This document shows, piece by piece, positions 34,232-47,229 of a DNA stretch of 64,000 nt (position 1 is its first letter; each line of letters begins with the position of its first letter). A program made the translations under genes and the position numbers. The notes beneath the pieces were generated by a model, which was not told where the DNA came from, ran no database searches, and was given only the letters and a program-made list of their open reading frames with translations. This DNA comes from Armillaria gallica (lineage: Eukaryota > Basidiomycota > Agaricomycetes > Agaricales > Physalacriaceae): positions 930,001 through 994,000 of the forward strand of contig JBANDB010000020.1 in assembly GCA_037576215.1 (NCBI GenBank). The letters run 5' to 3'.

Positions 34232-35680
34232 TTTCCTTCTACCATCATCGCATGTTGGACCCGCCGTCCTTCTGTCTTGTCCCTCTGTCGATTCTTAAAC
34301 CTCCAATCCCTGACTCCTGCACTAAATACTGCCACATGATTTTTCGCTGTGAATGAAGGTCTTTGATTGGGGAATTGTTTCTCGCGGAGAAAGGTTAGTG
34401 GCGAGAATTTTGATTACAGGTCTTGATGCTAACAGCCAGACCGTTCTATCGAATCCGCGCTGCGCGCCCCGTGTTTCTTTGTTCTCGGAGGATGACCAAT
34501 GGCGGCAACGACTCGGCACCACGACTGAAGCATATAGCTTCACCAAGAATGAAGTAAAGGTCTCCTGAGGGGAGCGCCATGGAGTACTAGTACTAGGACG
34601 GTTTCTCCTTGTAGCTATGCTGTTCGTTTTTAGCCTCGGCCAACCCAAAATATCGCTCTTTCCAGAAGTCTCTCGGGCTGAGCGCTGATGCACCGTATTG
34701 TTGGGTCCGGCGCGGGTGTCTTCAATATCGCAATCCAACCTCACGTCGCTGCCAAATAGTCCCAGCAGTGTATCATCAACATGCTCGATAACAATTCAGG
34801 CAGGCGTATAACGAGGAGATAGTCTTGCTGGTAGTGCTCATGGTTTTGTCATAGCGGGTGAGTCGCCAGTGTCATTTGTGACCCTTCCTGAGGCTACATT
34901 CCCGATTTAGGATTGTCTCCACTTTCGTTTCCTTGTTTCCGTTTTCTACGGTGACGCCCTTCCAGAGGAGGAACCGCAGATGACGTTAGGATGCACACAT
35001 CATCGTTCTGATGCAGGCATCCACATATGTTTCCCCGTCCTGTTCGCCATCATACCGTACCTCGGTGTAATGCGCCAAGCTTCATTCGCCTCTGCCATAA
35101 ACATTCACCTCATCCCGCATCCATTCTCCTCGGATTTCTCCCATAATACACGCACCATGACGCCATTCGACCATTATATCGCCTTCAAAATTCTAGTCGT
35201 CACCAACCGTCTTCACTCCTTGTGATAACCCAATGACATATCTACTTCTATCCGCTGCTGAAGCACTGCGCCGCGTCTGTCACCAGATTGTATGGTCATT
35301 CTGCCAGACCCTATCTCCCAATTACCCTGTTTGCATTTTACGCGCGCCGTAGGCTGGATGACGTGGCAGCCGGCGAGGTAAAAAGCAACGAGGGATGGGA
35401 ATGGCATCGGAGTATGCGAGAGGCTGCCCGCAGATGATATTGATGTGGAACGTGGACGTCTCAAATATCCTCAGCGTGCTTATTACGAGGAATCGCCAAG
35501 AATGGAACGAAGCTTTCAAAGTAGATGATGCACATTCTCCGGTTCCTTTCTTCAAGCCAAGCATGTTAATAGTACTAAGAGATGAAGCTTTGAAGGATGA
35601 CACTGTTCTTGCTTAGAACCAATGCCCGACAAAAGCCTCAATCTATGATAGAGATATACTGACAACGCAACGAGTACTGC
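34232..35680 (+). pseudogene. Family M relic, plus strand, copy 4, 3' part
   Basis: Continuation of 33,463-33,699 after the MITE. Contains 'ggtcttgatgctaacag' (34,420-34,436) and, near 35,345-35,400, a frame reading RRLDDVAAGEVKSNEGWEW, comparable to RRLDDVASGQVKYNEGRE near 46,610. The antisense 140-codon frame 34,744-34,322 runs against the family direction and is disrupted in the inverted copy, so I reject it as a gene. Confidence 0.5.
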
Positions 35681-35689
35681 CTTTGTCCT

Positions 35690-35772
35690 GTATAATCACA
35701 TTCGGATATGGTGTAATCGACATATGGCTTTCTATCTCATTACGGGTTCGATTCCCGGATGCTGGCCTCAGT
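35690..35772 (+). other. tRNA-like module
   Basis: A-box-like TATGGTGTAATCGACATATGG (from 35,707) and a clean T-arm CGGG-TTCGATT-CCCG (35,743-35,757). CATTCGG (35,699-35,705) and CCGGATG (35,755-35,761) are complementary with one G-T pair but overlap the T stem, so a standard cloverleaf does not form. Inverted partner at 30,175-30,260. Confidence 0.45.
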
Positions 35773-36430
35773 GGAAACTCCTCTAGCTATTTTTTGATCG
35801 CGTTATTGAACAGGTTTCGGAGGTCGTCGCTACCTCCACGAACATTATTTCTATGTCGGCGAAAGGTTTATCTTTGGCTGAAATACATTGGAGACGACTC
35901 GAATGCTGAGCACAAGTCGTGTTTTCTATGAGTAGGCAGGGAAAGTGACGAGTGTACGTAGGTATCACAGCTCAGTGGTATAATTCACGGTATCCCGGAC
36001 TTCGATTCTCTGTCACTACATGACTGCTACCTGGTTCAATATTGACCTTTTTAATTTCAATTTCACGCACAACCCTGCGATTATTACCGTTTAGACATGA
36101 GCACAAGCCAGCTGCAACTCCACCTCCATTAGATACCGGAGAGTCAGGGAGCTCTGTAAAGCACCGAGCTATAGGACTTGTTTTATAACCACGACGACTC
36201 GATGAAAGGATTGCGATGAGATCAATCTCAAACTAGGTAAGGGTTTTCGAATACACCGGTGCTGCGAGTCTAGTACTGTTCAGTGTATGGTACCATTCCA
36301 ATGGAACCATACATAGAAAAGTCTCTTTTGTTCTAAAGGAGATATCGCAAAGATTCTGAAGGGAAATGCAGAGTCCTCTGCTTTTCATCAAATCCGATAG
36401 GCCTGGCACTGTGCTTTAATGGTACGGTTG
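35773..36430 (+). repeat. Family I repeat, copy 2, with tRNA-like module
   Basis: Direct match to 6,700-7,260. At 35,967-36,012 it contains ACAGCTCAGTGGTATAATTC followed by GGACTTCGATTCTC, a tRNA A-box/B-box pair with short spacing, also present in copy 1. No coding frame. Confidence 0.55.
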
Positions 36431-36599
36431 CTAGTCATATGCATGTTATACCGGATATGGAACCCCAGAAGTCGAGTATAGGCGCCAATATCGGCGATGG
36501 GTGGGTTGGATTATCCCCTAGCTCGGATAAAAACTCAACAGCGTGCATAACATGCAAGAGTTGGGAGTCGAACCGAAGCAGGGCCGTTATACCAATTCA
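36431..36599 (-). other. tRNA-like module (minus strand) and spacer
   Basis: On the minus strand 36,600-36,555 reads TGTGAATTGGTATAACGG, then GGTTCGACTCCC: an A-box/B-box pair about 12 bases apart. No acceptor stem identified. The rest of the spacer has no recognised content. Confidence 0.35.
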
Positions 36600-37925
36600 C
36601 ATATAACATCTCTTACAATATGAGAGCGTTAAACGTGCATTTTATTCTCTGACTTGGGCTCTAAGCAGAGTTATGATCTCATCCGAGAGTGAGAGACTTT
36701 CACTCGATAAATATGATACGACGTTGGAAGAATAGATAATCAACGAATGAGTCGTTCTTTTGTAGAAGATAATACAATATGGTGGAACGTATTCACCCAC
36801 GGTCTCTTTCCCCGTATCCTGGATAGCAGTTCTTGAACTGATTATATCAAGTCCGAAAAGAGTCGCTCACGGATTGCAGCCTGACACATTGGAAATCATA
36901 CTACGACTCACGTCGGTGATATTTTCCCTCTCATGTACTCCAGAATTCTCGTGTACCGGGAGGCTATGCTACGCTTCACTCCGATACGATGAGAAGCTGA
37001 AGTCGCGCTGTCAACCTTCTCCGCAAATCATTATCTGTTGGTGCTTACGGAAAGCTACTCATAATGAAGGGTAGCAGCCACCCTCCGTTAAGCAGGAGAT
37101 TCGCGGTTCGATTCCCTGTATCTGAATGATAGGTAGGCACCACGAAATCCTTTCTTCAGTTTTCAGCGGCTCATAAGCAGGGTCTGGGGTTGTCTGAGAG
37201 GCTAATTGGATCGTCCCTTTCCATGATATCAGGGCAGAGATATTTTTTTTCTTCACTCATGTAGTCTATTCGGTGGGTTTACTGGGTTTACTTATGGTAT
37301 GCTGTGGTTCCATTCCCCATATACCAATAAGATCCTCATCGCTGGTTTTGACTCGTAAGTGTAATGTGGAATATGACGAAACATCCTTTCCAGTGTATAT
37401 CTACTTGTCAGGCAGCTATCACAGTCTACGCCATTTGATGTGAACATAATGAAACCAGATATCGATTTGAATACTTACTGATGCGCAAAAGGACTGACAT
37501 CGGTCAAAGGCGTAGATTTCATATTTTCCAAGAATTGTTTTACTAACTACATGAATGTATTTTAGGAGCCGTGAGCGTAACTGCCGAACATCAATTTACA
37601 AGGATTCAACGAGGGATGGCACGTGTCAGTCTCCTGATCCTTGCCTGATGCAATCATTGATCCGTGCGCACACCCACAGCATCCTTCTTTTTCTCCACCG
37701 CCGTGTTGGTTACCCGTCTCGTTAAGAGTGTTGCTACCCGATAGTGGGAGACGATGTTCGCCAGGACAGACGATGGTTACATATTGATGTAAGCGGGAAC
37801 TGGTGAGTAAACATGCTGCTGGGAACGATGAGTACCTCTCATGTAGGGCATTTCAAAGGCCTCGTGTCTGTATCCATGACGAATTTGCACTATCCCTCAC
37901 TTTCGCCTGCATTCACGCGCATACA
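36600..37925. repeat. Family H repeat, copy 2, with B-box remnant
   Basis: Direct match to 4,440-5,790. Contains GCGGTTCGATTCCCTG (37,102-37,117), a B-box-like sequence that is degraded in copy 1 at 4,951. No frame conserved with copy 1. Confidence 0.7.
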
Positions 37926-38810
37926 GCCATGTGTCCCGGTGGCTAATTGGATGCACGTCTAGTCGTCCCAATCTCATTGGATTTACTCACCGCTGGAGAC
38001 GAGATTGGGGCCTGAGCTGTATCTTTAGTTCTATGCGCGCAGTCATTCTCGGTGTGGTGCTTGCCGTCTGCTTACATGACCCGGTGATGCCTCCTTCCTA
38101 CCTACCCCTCAATGCACCTGTTCGACCTCGCTGCTCTCATACATCATCCACTTCACCGATCCCGATTCCCGCCGCGCTTTCAGTCTCACATTGAAATGCA
38201 ACCCCCAATCGCATGGTTCATCATTTCCTTCGGAGGGGCATTACGACCATCTTTGACACCAACCAGAAACCCAACCGAGACCTCTTTTCCTTCGATGGGG
38301 GGCGCCTATCCACTAACAGGCCCCTCTCCATAATTACGGACGGAGTTCGACCTCCGTGTCTCATCTTTTCCCTTGCTCTTTGTGTCATTATATGCCATCC
38401 ATTTTCGTCTGACCCGAGGTTCAACGTTAAGGTTCCTTCATCCACCGAATTCTCGAGAGTAGCACAGCGTCTCTGGTCACTGTAGTGTTAGAATAGGATG
38501 CTGCTATGCGGAGGGAGCTATGTATCTTCCGATGTCGTTCCAATAGGCGCTTTCTTTTTGGACCTCTTGAGGTCGGAGGTGCATGGTCCAGGTTCATCTC
38601 TCTGTATCTATCGTTGCAGTAACTAAGAAATACACTCATAGGCCTAGATGGTGAATGATGCGTGTTGGCCTAACCTTACGGCGACTTACTGACGCCTATC
38701 TTGGTAAAATCAGCGGTTTAGTTATGTCTCATCGATACATGCCGAGATGCGGGATGCCATGACTTCTTGTATTTGGCGCGCGCTTTGGAAGTAAGCTCTG
38801 ATTGCTCTAC
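37926..38810 (+). pseudogene. F-box/LRR-like pseudogene, copy 4
   Basis: F-box start MHLFDL at 38,112, then a shift gives the SYIIHFTDPDS reading. Further family phrases follow: FGGALRPSLTPTRNPT in one frame and FDTNQKPNRDLFSFDGGRL in another, the latter aligning with FGIDQKSKPNLFSFNSGRL. The 3' part (38,690-38,800) has the leucine-rich exon ending gctttggaa with a GTAAGC donor at 38,790. Direct partner: 5,669-6,520; inverted partner: 53,780-54,460. Multiple frameshifts make it a pseudogene. Confidence 0.6.
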
Positions 38811-39999
38811 TTATTCTCAATAAAGCTTATACTTCTTCGGTGGGGCAGACCTATCGAAGTCATTTCTTCTCCCTGAAGCAGCGTGCTTTGGATACCCACT
38901 CCTGCACGTCATGAATGCATGATTCCGAAGCTCGTCGAGACTATCTCTGCTTTTCCTGTAGTTAAAACTCCTCGCATAGTCTGCTAAACGACACCTAGTA
39001 TATTTCCCTCGCTTTTGAATCATATATTGTATAATTTTGAGCACTTGAAGGCTTCTCCAATGATGAGCTCGCACCAAAGATGTCAGATAGGCATTTAGGA
39101 CCGGGTGAGCTTCCTACTGACATTCAGTCATCGAATGCTGAGATGTCATTCTTCGCAGCTCTCTCGAACGCATCCGACCTTTTCAAAACGGATCGATCAG
39201 CACAGTATGGCTGTAGTATTTTATTTTCGCGTAGCTCAAGGACAGTTTTCTCCTGAACTTTTTACGTTGTGATATCGCGTCATGAATGGATGGGAAGCCG
39301 TTACCTGCCTTTTGAGTCGCCATAGGTATCATCCGCGCCATTTTTTCATTCTAGGGGCAACATGTTATATTTAACATTCAAGAACGAACTTTGTTGATGC
39401 TTGACAAGTGATGGAATCTTCGGCGAAAAATGATTTTTCTTCCGAAAGGAAGACTGACGTATGAAGTGACTAGGAATTGAACCCAAGGCTACCGCAGTTG
39501 CACTGTTACACGACTGTAGTGTCTTTTATCCTCGTGAGTTCCTCCGTGATATGCACACAAAGTAGAGACCTGATCATCGTGAAGAACACAATAGTAATAC
39601 TCTGATAATCTTCCGCTTTGCTATTTCTGGGACGCGATATTTGCGATTCCGTGCCGTAATGTTTAAATTTAATGCCCATCCTTGGAACTATAATCGTGTT
39701 TTCCATGAAACGCGGTGAAAAAGGTTTATGGGTTAGGAACCTTAACATACCGGAAACTACCACATCAAAAAGAACTTAAGCGCGACATCAGGTAATCATT
39801 GGACTAGGGATCGACACGCCAAGTCCAGCTAATTTCGAGCAGAGTATAAGTAAAAGAAACTCATACCTAGCATAAGTTGGAGTTCCAAAAAACACAAAAG
39901 GTAAATGGTGCCATGGTACCGTCATTGAAGTACGTCGTTGGTACTATGGATCGCTCGGTAAGAGTTCCGTGATCTGACAACTGAATTTTCTTTATTATC
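38811..39999 (+). repeat. Family J repeat, copy 1, with tRNA-like modules
   Basis: Reverse complement of 52,700-53,780. On the minus strand, 39,525-39,465 carries a tRNA-like module (TTGGG-TTCAATT-CCTAG) matching 53,085-53,140, and 39,838-39,797 is a deleted version of the module at 52,751-52,799. No conserved coding frame. Confidence 0.6.
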
Positions 40000-41040
40000 T
40001 TCACAGGCATGACCCTCTGATTCCTAGATGCGAGAGATAGGTGCAAGACAGACCGTTGGGTATCAAAATTTGAAAGACATTCGGAAGAAATTTTTGCCTT
40101 CTACTTTGCTGCTGGGGAAGAAGATGGCATAACGACTTGACTTCTTTGCTCATCGATAATGCTGGACTGATGCCGCGAGTAGATGTTGAATGAAAAAGCG
40201 GAAGAAGGCAGGAGAGGACTGTCCGTCGGATCGACCGGGATATTGCCGAAGATGCTCTCCGTCTGACACCATCAATCCTCCATTGCGCCATTATACTCTC
40301 GTCGTCCCTTCCTCGAGGTTTCCTGTATACCTCGTCCATCGGTTCTCAAAACTGTCTCTTCCTCTGTTCTGCATGATATCTTCCTGCGAACCGAGTTTTT
40401 AGATTCAGGATGTCATTTCCTTTGCGAAAATGGTACGTGGAGGTTTTTTTGAGTGCTGGCTTTGATACTGACAGTAACAAACTTTAAGACTGTGTAATAT
40501 CTGAAAGCAAACCGTAGACTTTGAGCCTCTTTACTCGCATGCCCTGGGACTCGCTCTCAACTTCTCTATCGACGACCAACAGTCACGCGGCAGCATCGGA
40601 ATGGATGCATCAACGGAACTTGTCTTCGATACTGATGAGCAGAAGAGGGAGTGTCGTGGCGGAATATCGGTTCTGTACACTGCCTGTTGTTCAGGCAGAC
40701 ATAAGATATGATGGCTTTGCAGTTGGTGCGTCCAAGCTAATTTCGTACGCCGCCGTAGCTGATGGTCTGCAACAGGCTCGTCGAAGTACATTTACAGGTG
40801 CCTTCGGGGAGAAAATGAACATATTTTCGCAGCAGGCGAGTCATCAGTGTGCCGTGAGATACGTCCTTGCGCTGATATTTCTGATTTTAGGATTCTCTCG
40901 ACCTCAGTCATTGCGTCTATTCTGTTTTGCTATTGTGAAGCCTTTCAGGAGGTTGATGAGAGGGGGACTCACGCAGAGTCGTTTTAATGCGGGGCGACGA
41001 CTATTCTAACTGGTTTATGGTACGTGTTACTCACGACTCT
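40000..41040 (+). pseudogene. Family C relic with conserved 162-codon frame
   Basis: Inverted match to 51,830-52,700 up to about 40,700. The frame 40,521-41,009 (162 codons) starts MSLFTRMPWDSLSTSL and continues NSHAAASEWMHQRNLSS and RGSVVAEYRFCTL. The same frame is open in the inverted copy (52,055 downward: MSLFIRMSWDSLSTSL, RGSVVAEYWFCTL), which is more conservation than expected from drift alone. Its later part ends in frames not shared. No domain recognised. The segment before it carries the C/M landmarks, including 'gctggctttgatactgacag' (40,457). Confidence 0.45.
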
Positions 41041-41600
41041 TTTTATTTCGAACTCATTGGCTATGCTCAGCATCAAATTTCTTTAGTCTCCAGGACATCG
41101 GGCGCACCCTTCTATTACCGATGACCCTGGAAATCCTTCTCGATCAGTAAGAAAAACCTCTGTCAAATGTCGTACCTCTTGACATTCCACTCGGTTGTTA
41201 TCCTTAGCCGAACCTCACATACATGGCTAGCCTGTTCATACCAACATTACGGTCTGATTTCTGAATGCCCTGTCGTGAACATATGCATTCACGAAGGCAG
41301 TTGACGCAGGCGATCTGCTCACCACGGTGCATTTTGGCCTCTGAGATCTGATGGTCAGGACGCTGTAAGGCGGGGAAGAAGTATCGCGCTCAAGCCGGGA
41401 GATTTACCGTGAAACCACGTATTTATTCAAAGATTTGTGTCTCATTCCTTCTAAAACAGACGGCGCGAAAATTCTCGAGGAGGGGAAAGGCAGGCCTTGC
41501 CTTCAAACCATTTCAGATGGGACTGGATGGCCGGAACGAGCTCATCCAGCGATGAGAATTGAACCTACGGGCTATTACCATCTCTGCATTGTAGTACAAT
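41041..41600. other. Unassigned DNA; minor tRNA-like remnant
   Basis: No repeat partner noticed for 41,041-41,500. On the minus strand 41,567-41,553 reads TAGGTTCAATTCTCA, a B-box-like sequence, with no A box found. No gene recognised. Confidence 0.35.
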
Positions 41601-42600
41601 ACAGCGAATAGGGCTTGGAAGTCCGGGATCCATCTGATTTGATGGATCATACCATTCTCGCCCAAATTCACAGGGTTTTCTTCCTTATGAAGGCGGATCA
41701 TCTACAGAAGGCGATAGAAGGTATTCTAGGAACAACCGACGGTCGATCCACATTTTACGAGGGATGATGGCGGTCTGATCCATGAACTGATCCGTGTGCA
41801 CAGCCACATCACTTTTTTTCCTTAACCACCACGTTGATTACCCGTGCCGTTATGGGCACGCCTCGTGCGATATCCTGCGTGTCTCCTGGGCTGTCGAGAA
41901 GTCTGAGTCAAATGATAGTGGGACGCTGCCAGTGGTTGTAGAATACGCAGTATGATCGAGAAGGGCTAATTTGAGCGGGATCTGGTGCGTGCACTAGCTG
42001 CTTGGGTGGTCGAAGACCGCAGATTTAGAACCTTCTCAAGGCGTCGTATAGGATACATGCACTTACAATGAACTTCAATTCACGATAAGAATCCGTTTTG
42101 GGGTTGGTTATGTAGGTCTTGCAGGGATGTCTCAAATGTATGGACTTAGCTTTGCGCGCGCGTCAATTGCTCTACTACCCGAATGAACCCATTGGATCTC
42201 CTCACAGACACATACATCCTCCTTCACGTGTCCGCATACAGTCGGCTTACGCAGTCGGGCGTCCCAGTCAACTGACGATGGACATATATGTTGTTCCCGA
42301 GCTCGCCGGATATGCTCATTCTTCCTAGACGAGAATGGGACCACTGGTGTATTTGAAGTATATGCCCCCATGCATTCTCTTCGTGGCGCATCTACATGTG
42401 AGGACCGCTCATTTTGGATATTGTCTGACATCACCGCTATTCCCGATGCATTCGTGCGCTTAGAACGGGCCGACTGCTCGGTTAACAGGATGTACGTCTT
42501 GCTGCACTCCTAAGCTAGTCGTATTTGCTCATTCTCCCGTAGGGGCCCGATGCTTACCCAAGTGGCATGCGCCCATTGATTTCGAGTATATGAACGTACA
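41601..42600 (+). repeat. Family K repeat, copy 2
   Basis: Direct match to 7,660-7,915 and 8,608-8,890, lacking the 0.7-kb segment present in copy 1. It leads into the best-preserved F-box copy, as copy 1 leads into F-box copy 2, so K is probably the upstream flank of this gene family. Confidence 0.6.
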
Positions 42601-42635
42601 CGTCCTTCTGATGCCTCCTTTCTACCCGCATCTCA

Positions 42636-43760
42636 ATGCAACTGTTGGACCTCCCGCACGAGCTGCTCTCATACATTGTGCACTTCGCCGATCTTGAGAC
42701 CCTCCCTACGCTCTGTCTCACAGAGAAACGCATCCTCCATCACATAGCTCGTCATTTCCTGTGGAGGAACATCACCGTCATCTTTGGTATCGACCAAAAA
42801 TCTAAACCCAACCTCTTTTCCTTCAATTCTGGGCGCCTAGCAACTATCAGGTCCCTTTCTGTAGTCGTGGATGTCTCTCTCTCATCATTTTCCCGGGACT
42901 TCGCGTCAATGATCAATATTCAATATAAACCATGTCCGTGTGAGTGGCCGATGAGGCCCCTTCATTCGCTTCATTCTCGAGAATACGATGGCGTCTCTCG
43001 TAACTCGGGAATTGGTTTGCTGTGATGCGGAGGCACAGGACTTTTCTGAGATGATGCCCATCATTATCAGGGACCTATGTCATGCTAACATGCACTTTCT
43101 TCTGGGACCTCTCACTGTCGAAGACTTGGAGGTCCGTGGTCCAGGTTCGTTTCTCTGTATATGACGCCATATCAACTAACGCGGATGCTCACAGATCTTG
43201 ACGGGGATTGTATGCCTATCGGCGTAAGATTACGGCGACTAACAGACGTCCATCTTGACAAATTGAAAAGATTATATCTCGTCGATGCATGCCGAGACGC
43301 GGAATGCCGTGACCTCTTGTATTTGGCGCGTGCTTTGGAGCTTACTGGTAAGCACTCGAACTTCGGTTGCTATAGTTTCATCTACAGTTAATTTTGGATA
43401 TCCTAGCGTCCATCCTCGTCACTCGAGGAGCTCGTTCTCGATATCCCTCCCTCGGATAATATGCACCACAAGTTGATGCAGCCCATACCCGTGCTTAATA
43501 ATTCTCGCGTCGGTTCTAGAGCTAATGAGACCTCAATTGGTATGTTTTTTCGTTTCTTCTCTAGAATTGGTCCGATTAATTTTCAGTTTCCATAGGCTTC
43601 ACTAACAGATTATCGTAAACTATACGTGGAATACAGATTGGGAGGATGAGTCTTCCCACATCGCTACGGCTCTCTCCTCTTTGATACTAGCCTCATGTAT
43701 GAAACCGACTGCATTGTCCAAAAACTTGGCATCTCTGCTACCAGGTCAATATGGTACGAA
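42636..43760 (+). pseudogene. F-box/LRR-like pseudogene, copy 5 (best preserved)
   Basis: Starts MQLLDLPHELLSYIVHFADL, a good F-box beginning, followed by TEKRILHHIARHFLWRNIT; open for 129 codons to 43,025. The family frame then continues in a different register (FILENTMASLVTRELV, then FSEMMPIIIRDLCHAN and VEDLEVRGP), so there is one frameshift near 42,935. Introns fit well: 43,145-43,194 (branch AACTAAC, 50 bp; in phase, giving LDGDCMPIGVRLRRLTDVHL), 43,348-43,406 (59 bp) and 43,540-43,595 (56 bp). A 7-base insertion before the second donor (compare 24,018-24,023) shifts the third exon (SSLEELVLDIPPSDN). Last exon: EDESSHIATALSSLILAS. It would have encoded an SCF-type F-box protein with leucine-rich C-terminus. 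Confidence 0.75.
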
Positions 43761-45379
43761 CCTCATCATTCCTTCCTGAAGGTTTCTTCTACACCTATTC
43801 CATCACCTCTTTCAAAATACCTTCCGTCTTCCTCCGCCCTGTGGCGCCATATGATTTCTTCCTGTGAACCATGAATTCAGCGCTTTTCTTTGTACGTGAT
43901 AGATTTATTCTAAGTGCTGGTTTTGATACTGATAGCAGCCAACTTTTAGACTGTCTAAGGCAGCCCGTCGCTCTTGTTTTCGCGATCTGTATTTCCATGT
44001 TGTCTAGGATATGCACCGTGAACATCGACAAGGCATCAGTTGCGACTTCAAGATTTACCACGAATGAACGAAAGGTTGCTGTCATTCTTTGAATTCTCTT
44101 TGTTGTCGGTATGCTGCTCATTTTCGGTCTTTGGCCAAATTACTTTTTCTATTATTCCTTTTGAGGTACGCGTTTACGAGAAGAATATGCTCATTTTCGA
44201 CTGCAATACTAGCACTCGATCAAGACATCGCCACGATTCGTAAAGTGTTGATTACATAGAGGGATAATCTTCATGAGAATTCAGGGCGACATCGCCGGTG
44301 TTTGCGGTGTATGATGGGTCCTTCAGTCCTCTTTTGTGTACTTCGGCAGCTTATAGCCTTAGCACCAGCCAACGACCGCACTGACCAGTCCCACCCACGA
44401 CTCCCCATCCATTCCTGGAATCACGGGTTTGTGTCCCGTGTCGCCATTACCCTCTTACTTTCCTATACTCTCCCGTCGCCGTGTCATCCCTCTACCCTTG
44501 CATTGGCCGCGGCGCAGTGATGAGGATACTCACTGACTGTGGGTTGGACTCGGACTTTAACTGGGCAACAAATAAGCATGTGTGAAGAAGAACATAGACG
44601 GCCATCTTAAGATCGGGTATACGACAATCGCCAGTATCACATATATTTACTTTGAAATCAGGAGGATTATTGGTGGAAAGGCTAATATTGCCGCCCGTCT
44701 TCTGTATGACCACTTTCAAAGGTTAAATTCCCCACTCCCGAATAATGTTTTACGTGAGTTGCTTTTTGTTCAATTCGTTTCCTCCACGCCGTTCACTGCT
44801 ACAGGGTTCTTTCGGAATTCTGTATGATCAAGTAAGGCAAATATCCTCGTCTCTATTGTTCTGTCTGAAATATACATGTGCTGTGTTTACCAAGTACGAG
44901 CCCAGAGTCCTTTCTACGATTATTTCCGTGCGCCCGGTTTATGAAGTGGGTGACGTCGTCCCTCTTTCTACAGCTCGGGGTTCTATTCATCCGGTCTGCA
45001 ATTACGTGAATGAACGATAATTTTTATTCTACGCATCGCACATGAACTTAATCTCTTCATAGCTAATGGCTACGTCGAGGGCTCCGACCCTATTTCCTCC
45101 ATGGAAGTGAGGATGCGTTTGGACAAGGCAATCAGGTGAGTGATGCACATATATCTCAATGCTCTGTGTAGGTGGCCGTTGAGAACCTGGTATTTCTAAA
45201 GTATTAGGAAATACTCAGAGGAGCTCGATGAAAAGGGGGGTACGGTGAACTATTAACCTTGCACATTAGTGTCGGCCTATCTCGTTTCAAAAATATATCG
45301 CATGCGCCAGACCCAACCATATTTTCCGTTTCTCATGGCGTTGAAAAAACGCATACTTCTATCTTTGTTACACCGAATG
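43761..45379. repeat. Family G spacer repeat, copy 2
   Basis: Direct match to 24,440-26,150. Contains the 'tttgatactgatagcagcc' element (43,921) and, near 44,940-45,010, a 'tatgaagtgggtgacgtcgt' block with counterpart at 25,700. No gene called; the plus-strand frame 43,871-44,092 and the antisense 108-codon frame overlap and neither has a recognisable product. Confidence 0.6.
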
Positions 45380-47229
45380 TGCGAGAGCAAATTATGAAGT
45401 CAATTCCAGGCTGGCAGAGACGGAAAAGGACGGACGTCGGACCCGGATATTGCCGAAGACGCTCCGCTTTGACCATCATTTGCCAGTTACACCCGCCGTC
45501 CCTCCTTCTCGTAGCTCTGCCATCAAAGCTTCTTTAAATCTGTATCCCTAATTTCTCCGCCGAAGGTACTGCATAGTTCTCCCATGGGCGAATGATGGTC
45601 TTGGATTGGCATATCCTAACTCTTCGTATGACATGTACGTGGCGAGATTTTTTGATGACCGGTCTCAATGCTAACAGTAGCCAACTGTCAGACCGTTTAT
45701 CCAATCTGTGTTGCGTGTTCCGTGCGTCCTCCTCAAGGATATGCGAAATATAGAGGACGACCAGTGACGGCGACAACTCGATGACACGATTGAAGTCACC
45801 GAGAATGAATCAAAGCAGACTTCAAGTGAGCGCCACGGAGTACCAGTGGTAGATTTTTGCTGTAGGTATTCTGCCCGCTTTTTCAGCGTCCGGTCAACTC
45901 TAATTATCTATCCTTTCAGAAGTCTCTCGGGCTCTAGTAGTAGATACAAGGGCGAGCGCATGTTCAATATCGTAATCCAACCCTACCTCGGTGCCGAGGT
46001 GAGCACTACTCTCAGCCGTCTATCACAACTACGCTCGATAACGATTCAGGCGGACGTACAACGGGAGGATAGTCTGGCTGGTGATGCTCATCGGTCCGCG
46101 AGTGTGTTCAATCTGGCTCCGCGTGCCACAGTTGGTGAGTCGCCAGTGTTGCTTCGTGATCCTCCCTCAGTGGCTGAGATTTCCGGTTTAGGATAGCGTC
46201 GACTACGTTTCCTCATTCACGTTTTCATTGGTGACGCACTTCGTGAGCGGGAACCATATGCCGTCGTTCCGACGCCGGGGTCCGTGGTTCGTGGCCACAT
46301 ATGTTTGCCCGTCTTGTTCACTGGCGTACTTTCCCTCACTGTATGCATTCAGCTTCATCTCCACATGCTATAAACATCCGCGCCATCCCGCATCCATTGT
46401 CCCCGTTGTTCACCTAGGGGTTCCGCCACGAAGGCCATGCTATCTCTCTCATAGTCGTCACCGACTGTCCTCACTCTATGTGATATCCCGATGACAGATC
46501 CACGGCAAAAACTGCGGCCGAAGGACTGTGTCGCGCTTATCAGCGCATGGTATGATTGCTTCACCGTACTATACCTCTTACTTACCCTGTGGGCGTTTCG
46601 GGTGCTTCGTAGGCTGGATGACGTAGCATCTGGCCAGGTGAAATACAACGAGGGAAGGGAATAGCGTCGGAGGATGATGCGAAGCCGCCCCCAGACGATA
46701 TTGATGCGTCATGGTAAAATGAAAGCTTATATACATGCCGAGATGCCGGATGCCGTGACCTCTTGCATTCGTCGCGCGCCTCAAAGGTACCAGTAAGCCC
46801 TTGTTGCTGCTGTTTAATCCATAGCTAATTTTACATGCCCCAGCGTCTATTTTTATCACTCTTGTTCTGGATTTGCCTCTGTCGCAGGATATAGATCAAT
46901 CGCTGTTGCAGTTGATACCTTCCTCATATCGTTTTCAAAGCTAATGAGACCTCCCTAGGTATGTTTTCTCGTTTCTGCCATAGAATCGGTCCGATTGATG
47001 GGCGATTTTCGTAGGCGTCGCTACTCGCAGCTAAGACTCGTAAACATATTATCATAAGCTATCCGTGGAACCCAAATTTGTTGAGGATGGTTCTTCTCCC
47101 CGCGTCCCCGAGGCTTTGGATGCCTTACGTTTCATACTCGTCTCTTTATCCTGATTCGCCAAATTGGCAACACTCGTCACTGATCCCTTTTTTAATTTCC
47201 CTGTATGCTGTCAGAAGTATATCACTATC
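45380..47229 (+). pseudogene. Family M F-box/LRR-like pseudogene, copy 5
   Basis: Direct match to 26,150-28,010. The open frame 45,846-46,196 (116 codons) contains FNIVIQPYLGAEVSTTLSRL, then LSQLRSITIQADV, which looks leucine-rich. Further along, RLDDVASGQVKYNEGRE (46,612) and a 51-bp intron (46,793-46,843, GTAAGC...CAG) lead to the SLEELVLD-type exon, here missing several codons (TLVLDLPLSQDI). The last exon gives VEPKFVEDGSSPRVPEALDA near 47,070. Broken by stops; subfamily differs from the F copies in its N-terminal half. Confidence 0.6.

Noticed and set aside
34322..34744. 140-codon antisense frame in an M relic
   Set aside because: It runs against the coding direction set by F-box-type exons, and the inverted copy at 30-31 kb is interrupted.
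35690..35772. Functional tRNA gene
   Set aside because: The A box and B box are good, but the acceptor pairing overlaps the T stem and no anticodon arm with a sensible loop forms.
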